A stretch of DNA of 64,000 nt from Combretum micranthum (Eukaryota > Streptophyta > Magnoliopsida > Myrtales > Combretaceae): the NCBI GenBank assembly GCA_024138025.1, contig JAMXBD010001257.1, forward strand, positions 62,001-126,000, written 5' to 3'. This document shows, one piece after another, positions 22,801-33,410 of this stretch. Below the pieces are notes generated by a model. The model had not been told where the DNA came from. It saw nothing but the letters and a program-made list of their open reading frames with translations, and made no database searches. The position numbers and the translations under genes are program-made. Position 1 is the stretch's first letter. Each line of letters starts with the position of its first letter.

Positions 22801-24438
22801 AAAAAAATGAAATCAAGTAAATAAGGCTTCTTGATATACGCAGTTTACTTACCGTATAAACAGAATTCTCGATGCGATCTCCCCTAAGCACCTCCCCTAG
22901 ATTTTCAGCACTGTTTACAATCACGTTAGGCTTACAGTACTTCAAATAATAATAATCATATGGAAGTTGAGTCTTGGTAGATGATAATTTGTTCACTTTG
23001 ACAGAAAGGATCTCCCCCTATTCAATAAGATAAGTTTTAGTTAGCAGGGAGAAGAGAAAAAAGGCTAAATGCAACCACACCACGCAGATAATTCAGCAGG
23101 ATGGAGAAAAAAATATTCACCCTTAATTAATCATAAGTTAACGTATTAGAAAATGCATGGTCGTTATGTACCAAATGTGGCCGAGAATTATGTATCAGTA
23201 ATGATGAGTGTAGGTGCATCATCAAAGATTAAGAAACAATGGAAATTAAATTTCCTCTTCCTCACCTCACCACACCAAAAAAATGTCCTGGTACTATGCC
23301 CAACATAAATTGGTTGGGTTTTAGGCATGTTTTCTAGAACCTATTAAGAATTTGTGCACAATATCAAAATAACATAAATACCACAGGTTTAGAAAAAGTA
23401 GTGTTTGAATTATCTTAACATTCCAAACCACAAAATGAATACACAAATGCTGCTCATATTCATTTAAATGGGGTAAATATGCTGCAAGATTCACATTTAT
23501 AAGAACCCTTCAAGAAAAACAATCTAAAACAACTACTCTTATCTTTCTCAGAGACACTCAAATAGGAACACTCAGCAAATGTGAAACACTAAATTGGGAT
23601 AACACAAACTTTACAGAACGTGCAATATCACACATGACGCATCATTGAATATGCTCTTCTACCACTACATGGATCAAAATGCACTTCGATCAAACACCAC
23701 TCAGGCCATTCTGGACTAACAGGCACTCAACAACTGATAACCCCACGAGCTTGCTCTAGTAGCTCATTTTACTATGAACAACAGTCACTTGATATACACT
23801 TCCGCACTTTTTCCATACACAGTACCAAATTAAAAACAAGGTATCCAGCAACGGTTGAGAAACTAAACATGTCTCCCATCTCACCCCATACGATTGTCCT
23901 CAATAAAGCTCATGGCATCCAATTCTTCGGGATACAAATAATTACTTGGAAAAAGGAATCAACTTTTCCAAGGAATCGAAAGCCTTAAGCTGATACCCTT
24001 AATTATCATTTCTTCAACATGACCAAGCTTTGATTAAAAACGAAACGAAACGAATTAACTTCAATATATTTAACTTCACTTTCATTACCATAAATCCATC
24101 ACAAACAACATACAAAAACGAAATCAATACACTCACAAGTCAAAAACCCTAATGATCGCACGTACAACAAGGACTACGGCATAGCAGATGGAAATGAAAT
24201 GCTAAAACCCTAGATCCAACCCTAAAGATCAACTAACAGTACGCGTGATTAGACAGATCAGATCAGAACATCGGGATCGATCCAGTGAAAAAAGGGAGAG
24301 AAAGAGAGAGAGTATGCGTACGCGAGTGAAGTCGCGTGGAGCGACGCCGGGGAGGTAGAAGGAGTGTACTGAGGACAGCAGGAGGAGGATGAAGGTGAAG
24401 AAGAGAGACGTGGACGTTCGGGCTGAAAGTGTTCCCAT
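19825..24438 (-). CDS. Transmembrane-nine superfamily protein (nonaspanin, EMP70 type), five small exonic deletions
   Basis: Exons in coding order: 24322-24438, 22853-23017, 22653-22762, 22000-22108, 21799-21911, 21052-21202, 19825-20976. All splice sites are GT-AG and phases agree. The protein would be about 640 aa, the family norm. It has a signal peptide (residues 1-27), a lumenal N-terminal domain (about 28-275), then nine membrane helices, with family signatures [25 protein letters not shown] and [14 protein letters not shown]. The C-terminus SSVKID is the KXD/E Golgi-retention signal of plant nonaspanins, so Golgi/endosomal membrane location is expected. The last exon carries five deletions: 1 base near 20870, 2 near 20800, 1 in an A run at 20357-20360, 1 near 20256 and 1 in the C run at 20234-20237. 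They sum to six bases, so the end returns to the starting frame. No nonsense substitution is seen. Confidence 0.93.
22184..22624. mobile_element. Tourist-like (PIF/Harbinger) MITE in nonaspanin intron 3
   Basis: The left end GGCCCTCTTTGTTTTGATGA and the reverse complement of the right end GGCCCTATTTGTTTGAGGA form TIRs. Both sides are flanked by TTA (22181-22183 and 22625-22627), the 3-bp target duplication of PIF/Harbinger elements. The 441-bp element fills most of the 544-bp intron and has no transposase. Confidence 0.85.
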
Positions 24439-24520
24439 TTTCTTCTTCTCTTCTTCTTCTTTTTTCAGAGAGAGAGTGAGAGAGAGCTCCAGTGAAGTGA
24501 GCGAATTCGAGGAGGAAAAT
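24439..24520 (-). promoter_or_regulatory. CT/GA-rich 5' leader of the nonaspanin gene
   Basis: Immediately upstream of the ATG on the minus strand are CT-rich tracts, read on the plus strand as 'ttcttcttctcttcttcttc' and 'agagagagagtgagagagag'. Pyrimidine-rich 5' leaders are common in plant housekeeping genes. No TATA box could be assigned. Confidence 0.4.
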
Positions 24521-24830
24521 GGCGAAAGGAAGCTTTCTCCGTTCCGGTGGTATAGTGATATGCCGTATGGTTCCAGAACACGTTCTTAGCACGTGATATT
24601 AATATTATTATTATTTACTGCCATTTTGGTCAGCAGAAGAAATAAATCTAAGCTCATGTCATTGCCAACACTAGTATTTAACCCATTTAATTAAAAGAGT
24701 TTCGAATTAACAGTCCACTTGAAGCATATAAATTATATTAAGAAGAAAAATAACTCTATAATCTTTAACTTAGTTGGTAAAAAAAAATTCTTTAACTTAA
24801 TATGGACACTTATAGGATTAAAAACAAGCC

Positions 24831-25285
24831 AAGTCGAGTTTTTGAAGCTCCATACTCGGCTTGTTTAAAATTTATAAAGCTTGAGTTTGAACCGAGTTTT
24901 TTTTAATCAAGCCAACTAAGTTTTTATAGAGCCAGAAATTTAACAAGTTCAAGCTTGACTTGATTAGATAACCTTTTCCAAAGTTTTCAAGTCTAAAAGT
25001 AGTATCTAAGAGTTGCTATAATTATATATACATATCTATTAAATAAAATTAGTTTTTGTTATTTTATTATATATTTATATAAATATATCATAAATATAAA
25101 ACTCACAAATTTACTAACGAGCTTATTAACGAGTCTTTTCATGAGTACATTTATGAGCCTATTCAAGAGTTTATATGAAGTCTATTCACAAACCGACTCT
25201 AGTCTATATCAAAACTTGAGCTCGAATTGAACGTGAAGTGAGCCAAGCTCAAGTAGTTCAGTTCATTTGTAGCCTTAGTACTCTT
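24831..25285. mobile_element. Probable hAT-type non-autonomous element
   Basis: The left part 'aaacaagccaagtcgagttt' and the right part, read in reverse as 'tgaactacttgagcttggct', are the GAGCT/AGCTTG-rich inverted ends common in plant hAT MITEs, around an AT-rich core. The target duplication is not clear, so limits are approximate. Confidence 0.4.
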
Positions 25286-25469
25286 AATAAAAAAATGTTA
25301 TCTTTTTATATGAACCAATGACCTTATAGTTTAGTGTAATCAATACTAATATTTGAAGTAAGGAAATGAATTAGGTTATGAATTTCTTTAGGTAAGGCAC
25401 ATTCCTATAAGTTTGAATGCAACATAAAAACCAAGAAAATGAACCATTGCCCTGCACAATGTATTATTG

Positions 25470-26040
25470 GTCATTTGGTGGAATCTCTGGCTGGAAAGCA
25501 ATAAACGGTTGTTTAATGCTCTTAAGCAAATTTTGAATGATCTTGTAATGCTAGAGCACAAGCTCATGAGTTTTGGGCGACTTTGAGAAAACCAATAACT
25601 ACTGTCGAATCTGCCTATGATGATAAATGGATTACACCTCCTCCTGGTTGGATGAAGCTAAACTGCAATGGTGCCTTTAAGAATAATATGTCCTTTGCTG
25701 GTGCTTCAATTATAATGCGAGATCATAATGGAATTATTAGAGCGGTGCCATCAAGAAAACATATGCTAAAACTCCTTTAGATGCAAATTATAGGCGATCT
25801 ATCATAGCCTCAATATGGTTGAAACTCAGGGCATTCAAAAGTAATAATAGAGACAAATTGTGAAAGCCATTGATTGGATTCTCAAACCTGGAATACAAAA
25901 TGATCTTGTCTCTCATGTTGTTACTCTTTGCAGGGATATGTTGTAAAACACCTTCTAAAGCAAGAAGCTTGGATTTGAATTGGATCTAGAGGGAGACAAA
26001 TGGGGATGCTGACCTCCTCGCTACGAAAATTAGAGATTAG
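25470..26040 (+). pseudogene. RNase H-like domain relic of a non-LTR retrotransposon
   Basis: The frame at 25583-25780 reads 'WITPPPGWMKLNCNGAFKN' and then 'AGASIIMRDHNGIIRA', the first strands of the RNase H-like domain at the end of plant LINE-type polyproteins. The usual KLNxDGAF catalytic Asp is Asn here. Further downstream, in other frames, 'VIETNCESAIDWILKPG' and 'LTSSLRKLE' continue the fold. Stops and frame changes show it is inactive. It could also be a relic of a host RNase H-like gene of the same family. Confidence 0.6.
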
Positions 26041-26304
26041 AGCATGATGCAACCTTTCATGGTTGACCTCTCCTTTTCTGCCTTACAAAATAAATTCACA
26101 AGTTGTTTGTTATAACTATTTTAGCTACCCTATTAGCAATCCCCTTTTGGATGCTTTAAGTGGCAATCCCTTACCATTTTTGCTGCTATGCGTGATGTAT
26201 CCTCCTACGGCTTTGTTACGTAGCTAAGCTTGGTTCACTGACTTTTGTTTTTCTTTGCTTTTTAGTTTTTTCCCACCAAAATACAAAAAAGAAGAAGTTA
26301 TTTT

Positions 26305-26408
26305 TGTATGTCAATAACCTAGTAATCTAATGGTATTACCTTAGTCTTGCTAAAATAGACGTGTAGCTTCAAATCCTCCTCCTCATTATAATGAAAAAGA
26401 AAAAAAAT
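26305..26408 (+). mobile_element. SINE-like sequence
   Basis: 'TAATCTAATGGTATTACC' resembles a plant SINE A box and 'GTGTAGCTTCAAATCCTCC' a B box, about 50 bp apart, followed by an A-rich tail (about 26390-26408). A target duplication is not evident. Confidence 0.4.
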
Positions 26409-28390
26409 TAATACAACTCAGAAGTAAAAAGATCATTTGTAACCTTTAAAAGTAATTTGTCAATATTTTAAAACTTAGAGATATATGGGATTTGAATCCA
26501 TTAGCTTGCAAACTTAAATGAGAATTAAATTTCATTGAACCGAAGTAAAGAATACACATTTCAATAGGTTAGATAACTCTATATATGCACTCAAATTTCT
26601 AAATCTTTACAATTGTGCACTTAATAGTAGATTGCACTTTGAAAAGATTCTCAACCATATTCAATACGGGACAATGTAGATCATCATTTGAAAAAAATAA
26701 CATGTTACTTGTACAAGTTTTCTTTTCTTTTTTATTATCTTTGCTTTATTACTTCGATTTTCTTTTCTACTCTTGTCAAACCTTTTTTATTGAGTAATCT
26801 TTTAGGGAGCATCTATGATGCCATCAATAGGACCATCCAGTCAATCATTTAACAATTAAAATAAATATAATAATTGAAATATTAACTATTTTAGTGATTC
26901 GATCATAGTTGGATATGATATGAGTAATTAATAGTGACAAGGCTAGTCCCATCAAAATTAATGACGGGCCATAGAATTTCTCAATCTCTTATATCTTTTT
27001 CTTTTTTTTCCATCATTTATCTTTTTTCCTACTTAATTTTTTTCCCTTTCCTACTTTACATGTCTTTTTTTATCCTTTTTTTTTTTTGCAATTTATATTT
27101 AATCTTATTTTTTTCACCTTTTCCCTAATATCTTTTTAATTGGATTTCAACTTATAGATATGTTAGCAAATGGCACGCATGCGATACATGTGCCAAAATA
27201 GATTAAAATTAGACCAAAAGATTAAATGTAGTGGGTTACCATTATTTATATTACTCTATCAATTTTCTTTAAAATAACATAGGCCAAGTTGATGTATTTA
27301 AACATAAAATGATAGGAACAACACCAAACATGTGTCTCTTAGTTTAATATTATAGATGATATATATACATATAATATAAATATATATATATATACAACTT
27401 ATACATATTGAACAATATTGTACTATGCACATGTAATATTGTGAAAAAACATTCTCAATTAAGAAACACAACATGTATTTAAATATACATGTCCCTATAC
27501 AATATAACAACGTGTGGATAATAATAATAATAGACACAACTAAAAATTGTAAAAAAAAAGGAGAAGAATAAATAATTACTAGCAGTCGTACACCTACAAT
27601 GTTGTGCAAAATTTATATAGGAAAAGGAAAAAAAATAAAAAGAAGATTAAATTTATAAATGATAGCTTAAATTAGCTAAATGCGTGATTGATAAAAGGTG
27701 AAAAAATGTAAAAATAATGCATGCATTGTATATAAACGCATGGAAGATAAAAGCATAAATGAAACACAACAATAAAACATTATAAATATCTATGCTAAGT
27801 TTGATGAAACCATTCTAACCAAAATTAATTTGCTCGATTGAGCATATACCTACAAAGAAAAGAAAAAGCAAATTAGACATTAATTGGTGAATTTTTCACT
27901 AATAGAAAAATCTCCAAGTAAAAATTTTGAAAATTGAAATATCTTAAGGAAATAAAATCTCATGGATTTTTTCCTCTTTTTAGGCAAACAATCCCATGGA
28001 AATATTAAAAAACTAGTAAATATAATTATGTCATTTGTTTTGTAATATCTAACGTGTATATTGCAATTTAAATTACATCGCCTTTTTAAATCTATAATTG
28101 ATCGTGTAATGATATAAATTAAACGAGAAAGAAATTTACATATGATATTGGGAAAACTGCATATAAAAATCATCCAAATAAATTATTGGACTTATGCTAA
28201 ACTGAATATATTAAATCAATGTTTCATATAACATTGCAATGACTTAAAAAATGAAAAGTCCTTATTTTTTTATACCATACCTATTGAATGGAAGTGTAAC
28301 ATAGCAATGACTTAAAAAATATGTTTTTACTATACCAATTGAATGAAAAGATATAAGGATAGGAGAATGAATAAATTCCTTTTAATATTT
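26409..28390. other. AT-rich spacer
   Basis: No gene is recognisable. A 69-bp imperfect tandem duplication lies at 28232-28360 ('gcaatgacttaaaaaat' at 28237 and 28306). TA repeats occur near 27360-27395. A short stretch at about 26815-26935 resembles, in inverted orientation, the insertion at about 45695-45850. Confidence 0.45.
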
Positions 28391-28690
28391 GGGATAATGT
28401 AAAAATGATATCTAAACTTTCGCAAAAAGTTCAATCAATATCTAGAGTTTAGTTTTAAACAATTTTATACTTGAAGCACATTTTTGTGTACATTTTTTCT
28501 ACTGGAAGCAAGTTTAATCAGGTAAAAAAATGTATGCGAAAACTTACTCTAGATACCAAATTGTTCAAAGCCAAACTTTAGGTATCTGATTGAACTTTTG
28601 CAAAAATTAAGGTACCAAATTATTCAAAACTACATTTCAATTACCTCATTGAATTTTTGAAAGTTCAGGTATCATTTTTACATTAACCCT
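28391..28690. mobile_element. Inverted-repeat MITE, cluster copy 1
   Basis: It begins GGGATAATGTAAAAATGATA and its other end reads in reverse AGGGTTAATGTAAAAATGAT. The arms extend about 100 bp with repeated phrases on 'aactttcgcaaaa' and 'ttcaatcaa'. Non-coding. Confidence 0.7.
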
Positions 28691-28855
28691 TAATATTTCA
28701 AGGTATTTATAGTTAATTTTACATAATGTCAAATTTAATTCAATTACAAAATAATTCTAGTTCTTACCTTAAAATATGTCTTTTCTATGTCCTAAGATAA
28801 TAATTTCCATATATATATATATATATATATTATAGATTTTTGTATATTTTATTAT

Positions 28856-29049
28856 GGAAAAGGAAATTAATATTACTTTTTTTTTAAAAATTACAAAAAT
28901 GCCATTAGGATAAAAATAATCCCAAGAATAGGCAAGTTGAACTCGTCTCTTCAAGAGACGAAGTCAACTTGCCTAATCTTGAGATTATTTTTCATCTGAT
29001 GGAATTGTGTAATTTTTTTTAAGAAGATGATTATTTTTTTCCTTAATCC
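28856..29049. mobile_element. 194-bp hairpin derivative of the Mutator-like family
   Basis: The element is one long inverted repeat centred on a copy of the 21-bp palindrome (28942-28962, one mismatch). Its arms read GGAAAAGGAAA ... AATAATCCCAAGAATAGGCA, colinear with the TIR of the 4.6-kb element at 13811-18439. It is flanked by a perfect 10-bp direct repeat ATTTTATTAT (28846-28855 and 29050-29059). It is therefore a miniature member of the same family, with nothing left except the two TIRs and one shared palindrome. Confidence 0.88.
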
Positions 29050-29412
29050 ATTTTATTATATCACGATATATTTATTGGAAATATTTCAATGGATATAGAC
29101 ATAATTACGCAAATATTAACGATTAGGGGAAATGAAGATAAAAAGGCAAAAGAAGAAAAAAAGGAAAGTTCAAAAGTTGCTGAGAAAGTGAACTAGGGGA
29201 AAATAGCTGTTATACTTTGAGAGAAGGGGACATGATGAAAGCATACTCACCTCGGGGTCCTTGACACATTATTCTATTTGAAGGACTCACTTTCTAAGTT
29301 CTTATAAGATGAAGGAGGTCCTCAAAACTTTTTAGAATCCTATGCTAATGACCTAAAAAATAAACTCCTTCATATCTTTTCACAATTTTTTTAAATTTTG
29401 TTATGTAATATA

Positions 29413-29687
29413 AGGGATAATGTCACAAATGGTGCCTAAACTCCGGTAAAATATGCAATTAGGTACCCGAACTTTGAAATTAATCAATTTAGTACCTGGA
29501 TTTTAAAATTGATCAATTTACCACCTGAAAGAACTTGATAGAGATATTGTTAGCATGCACAAAAATTGTTTTTCAAGTAGCAAATTGATCAATTTCAAAG
29601 TTTAGATACTAAATCGTTTTATATCTAAGTTTATGTACATAATTGCATATTTTGTCAAAGTTCAGGTACAATCTGAAACATTAACCC
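29413..29687. mobile_element. Inverted-repeat MITE, cluster copy 2
   Basis: It starts AGGGATAATGTCACAAATGG and the far end reads in reverse GGGTTAATGTTTCAGATTG. The arms carry 'atatgcaattaggtacc' and 'gaactttgaaattaatcaa' motifs mirrored on the other side. Confidence 0.75.
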
Positions 29688-29894
29688 ATTATGTACAATT
29701 ATATGAAACCCAAAACATTATGTGAAGAATCTTAGAGAGAAGGTGTGAGCTTCTTTAGAAAAAAGAGATCATTAAAATGCTATTTTGACATTTTAAAACT
29801 TCATAAGTCTAAGAGATGTGGATGCTTTCAACATTATTAACAAAAGCATTAACAATAGAAGGAAAAGGGAAAAAGGAAAATGAAAAAAAAAAAA

Positions 29895-30196
29895 GGTTGA
29901 TGTCACAAACGATAGCTTAACTTTGACAAAATTTGCAATTAGGTATATGAACTTTGAAATTGATCAATTTAGTACGAAAACTTTGAAATTAATTAATTTA
30001 ATACCTTAAAAACATTTTTTGCACTTCAACAGTACCTCCATCAAGTTTTTTTAGTATTAAATTGATTAATTTCATAAATTTTCATGTACTAAATTAATCA
30101 ATTTTAAAATTCGGCTACTAAATTGATCAATTTCCAAGTTCATGTATCTAATTACATATTTTGCTAAACTCCAGGTATCATTCGTGGTATTATCCC
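29895..30196. mobile_element. Inverted-repeat MITE, cluster copy 3
   Basis: Starts GGTTGATGTCACAAACGATA and the far end reads in reverse TGGGATAATACCACGAATGA. Same internal phrases as copy 2 ('tttgcaattaggtat', 'gaactttgaaattgatcaat'). Confidence 0.75.
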
Positions 30197-30243
30197 AACA
30201 CCCTATCTTGAAAAAAAAAAAAAAAAAGCCTTCATTTAAAATA

Positions 30244-30450
30244 GGGTTGATGTTATAGATGGCACTTAAACTTTGCCAAAATATGCAATTAGATACTTGA
30301 ATTTTGAAAGCGATAAATTTAGTACTTGAAAAACTTTAAAATTGATCAATTTAATACCTAAAATGACTTAATGAAAGTATTATTAATGTCCACAGAAAGT
30401 TCTTTGAGGTACCAAATTGATTTAAAGTTTAGATACCCAATTTACACGCA
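30244..30450. mobile_element. Inverted-repeat MITE, cluster copy 4, truncated
   Basis: Starts GGGTTGATGTTATAGATGGC and carries the left arm and centre of the same family. The distal right arm is missing. It ends just before the duplicated segment that begins at 30463. Confidence 0.65.
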
Positions 30451-30462
30451 TATATTTCATTT

Positions 30463-31167
30463 GTCCTATTTCATGATTTTACTTTACTTGTCGTGGCAAA
30501 TTTGTAATAAAATGAAGGTGATTTTTTATCATGCAAAGGTGGTAGATTAAAGGAATAAAAAAAAATTGATGTTTGTTATATGATAATCATACTCCTCAAA
30601 TGACATATGAAGCGATAGCGATGCTATTACCTGGATTGGGGAGTTAAATAAAAAATAAATAGAGAAGAACGGTGAAGCTTTAAAATAAAGAATAAGGAAA
30701 GAAAATTTAAATAGAAGAAAAAAAAGAAATAAAATATTTAGATGTTGTATAATTACGTAATATGTGGATCTAGGTCAATGCTGAGCTATGGAGTTGGTGT
30801 TCATATGGTAGGTTGCCATCTGCTATGCATTTCAACCCTCTTGCTGAGGTCTCCAAGGCTATATTGAATGCTCCTTGTTTATTTAAGAAGTACATGAAGA
30901 GTCAAACTAGAAATTTTTTTCCTTTTCTTTTCTTTTTTTTTTTTCCCCATCGAACGCAGGAATACATACAGTATATATGATAGGTTTAATTTACTAGTTT
31001 TAGAAAATTCCCAATTTTTGGTATCCTTTATGTCTTTTATTTTATTTTATTTTTTTCCCCGCTTTTTTCTTCCACACTCGTTGATATGTAGTCTCCCCGG
31101 TGTCACTTTTCACCGCAAGAAAACAGATTTCCTCTAAGCTTGTAAATTAATTTATGTAAGTATTACA

Positions 31168-31204
<37 letters not shown>

Positions 31205-32552
31205 CCCATATTTAGGAATATAAATTTTTGCAACTATTCTCAACCTTTCAACATCCTCCAATGTCAAACTTATAATTCCCATAATATCATTCCACCGCCT
31301 ACACTTAGTTTTAGGAATTCTATATTTTACTTTATTACAAAAAATCCACATTTAATGTATGCGTATTATACTTTACATCTTACTTCTTCTTCTTATGTGG
31401 CAGTCCGAATTTCAACTTTCGTTGCATGGTTTTAGGATTTCTCTACTTTTAGAAGGCAAGTCACTGCTTGCCAGATCTTTCTTCTTCCTCTTCTTCTTTT
31501 TTTCAATAATAAAATTCCATTTCACATATTATCGAACTAATCTAACCATGCTACTTTTACTTGCTTTGTGGCAATTGCGTAAAGTGCGATCAAATTTTAA
31601 TAATTCCCCTTTGAATCCTAAATCAAAGACCTCATATTCAAAAGGGAACTCAGGGTTTAAAGTATTTACTTGATTAGTGTTTTGATAAAGTTTTTAGTGT
31701 TCTAATTGCTTCTAAGGTGTTTGAATTAGGTTAGGATATTCACGATTAGGATTTTGATCTTATTGATTTGAGATGGATATCTAAAATTTAGTATTCCATC
31801 AAGTCAACTTTCCAAGGCAACGGTGGACAATTCAGGGTTTACATCAAGATTGAGTTTTGGTTTTGGTATATTTAAAACTAAGGACTTTAGGCTATAGATA
31901 AATTCCAACTAAGACAAATTTTAGTATTTTAAAATTCTATTAACCGCATTTATGATTCTCAAGTAATAATTAAATGGAATGTATTTTGCTATTTTTAAAG
32001 AGCCAAAAAATTCTAGAGGTTTACATTCTTTTCCCCCTTGAAAAGTTTTATTCTCGAAACTTGTTTGGGTTTATCAATTTTTTGGGGATTTACACCCTTT
32101 CCCACTTAAGAAAATTTTCATTCTCGAAACTTATTGGGTTTGTCCTTCTTTCCTTCTAAATATACTTCCACATCCTTAATCTCCACATAGTTATGCATCT
32201 CCAATGAAATTAGTGATTGGGAAACGGTATTGAACATCTCTCTATCAACCTCTTAGTCACTACGATACTTATTGATCGATGTTTGCATACCTAAATCTTG
32301 ATGCTAAGTCAATTAAGATATTCCCCACAACAACCCTTATGGCCATCATTGATACTGATGGCAAGAAACTTAACTCATCTTTTTTGTCATGACTTATGGC
32401 TGTCTCTAATTTGTTCACGTCATAACTCATCTAAGGATCGCATGTTACATCTCAACAAGGTCTAATTAGAAGATTGATAAAATTCTAGCTTTATTCATCA
32501 ATTTTATATGAGTTTACTTCAATATGCTAAATAACTCATCATATCACTTCAT
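30463..32552. repeat. Duplicated segment, copy A
   Basis: Colinear with 43325-47058 over about 2.1 kb: for example 'gatatgtagtctcccc' at about 31083 and 45425, and 'caatatgctaaataactcat' at about 32519 and 47027. Around 32030-32160 it carries 'tctcgaaacttgtttggg'-type phrases, which resemble the plus-strand image of the 3' end of Ty3/gypsy pol. The segment probably derives from old retrotransposon material. It includes an (AAT)n repeat at about 31168-31203. No gene is recognisable. Confidence 0.75.
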
Positions 32553-33410
32553 TTCTATTTCTACTATATAACATGAAAGTCTATATTTATTTTTGAATTT
32601 CACTTTGTAATGTCTCAGCCATGCTTAGCAATAATAAAGATTAGAGTGTCTCTTAGTTTATCTTCAAATCATTCTACCTAATCTCCACATCATCATAAAT
32701 AATGTTTTTTTTTTTTTTGGTTATTCCTAATGTTTCATTAACTATGAAATTTCCTACTATTTCACAAAATTGTCTCAACTAAGTATTGGAATAAGAAAAT
32801 AGGGTTTTCTTACATATTACTCTAGACTTTGGTTCATCGTCAAATTGATTTTTTTATTACTCTTAACTAGATTCATCAAAACTTCTTCATACTACCCAAA
32901 GTGAAGTTCATCCTCACATTCCAATATTTCAGTCTCTTTGTGGCTAGAGATGCTTTGTAAATACAATACCATATATAGGTTCCTTCCTACATGACCTTAT
33001 TTATTCCTTGGCATCTCACCAAAGCTCTTTACCTTTTCCTCCTTGAAAGTCGATATTTTGTCTTCTTCCCATTTCCAATTTCCAGAGCTTTTTCAGTAAG
33101 TCCTCCTTACAGTAAATCTATAAAAGGTTTTCTTATTTTATTCATATAAATGTTTTTCTACATTGGGTTTCTCATGATTATTATTGTTACTGTTATTGTT
33201 ATTGTTATTTTCCTCATATTGTCTTCATGAACATAGGGCATTATCGACAAAAGACAATTAGATGGTAAATTAAGAAAATACCTAACGTGATAGATATGTA
33301 CATATATACTTCTAAAATTCTAAAAGTTTTAAATATCATCAAATTCCCCTTACCTAAGCTCTCCCCTATCTTACCATTTGGTAGATTCATCCTATCTTTG
33401 ACAAACCTAT
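32553..33410. other. Spacer, probable retrotransposon internal remnant
   Basis: No frame is recognisable. Its position between pol-end-like motifs (about 32030-32160) and a primer-binding-site-like sequence (33411) suggests a heavily deleted minus-strand retrotransposon. Confidence 0.35.

Noticed and set aside
27298..27609. Open frame rich in Ile/Tyr/Cys
   Set aside because: Produced by TA-repeat sequence; no support as a gene.
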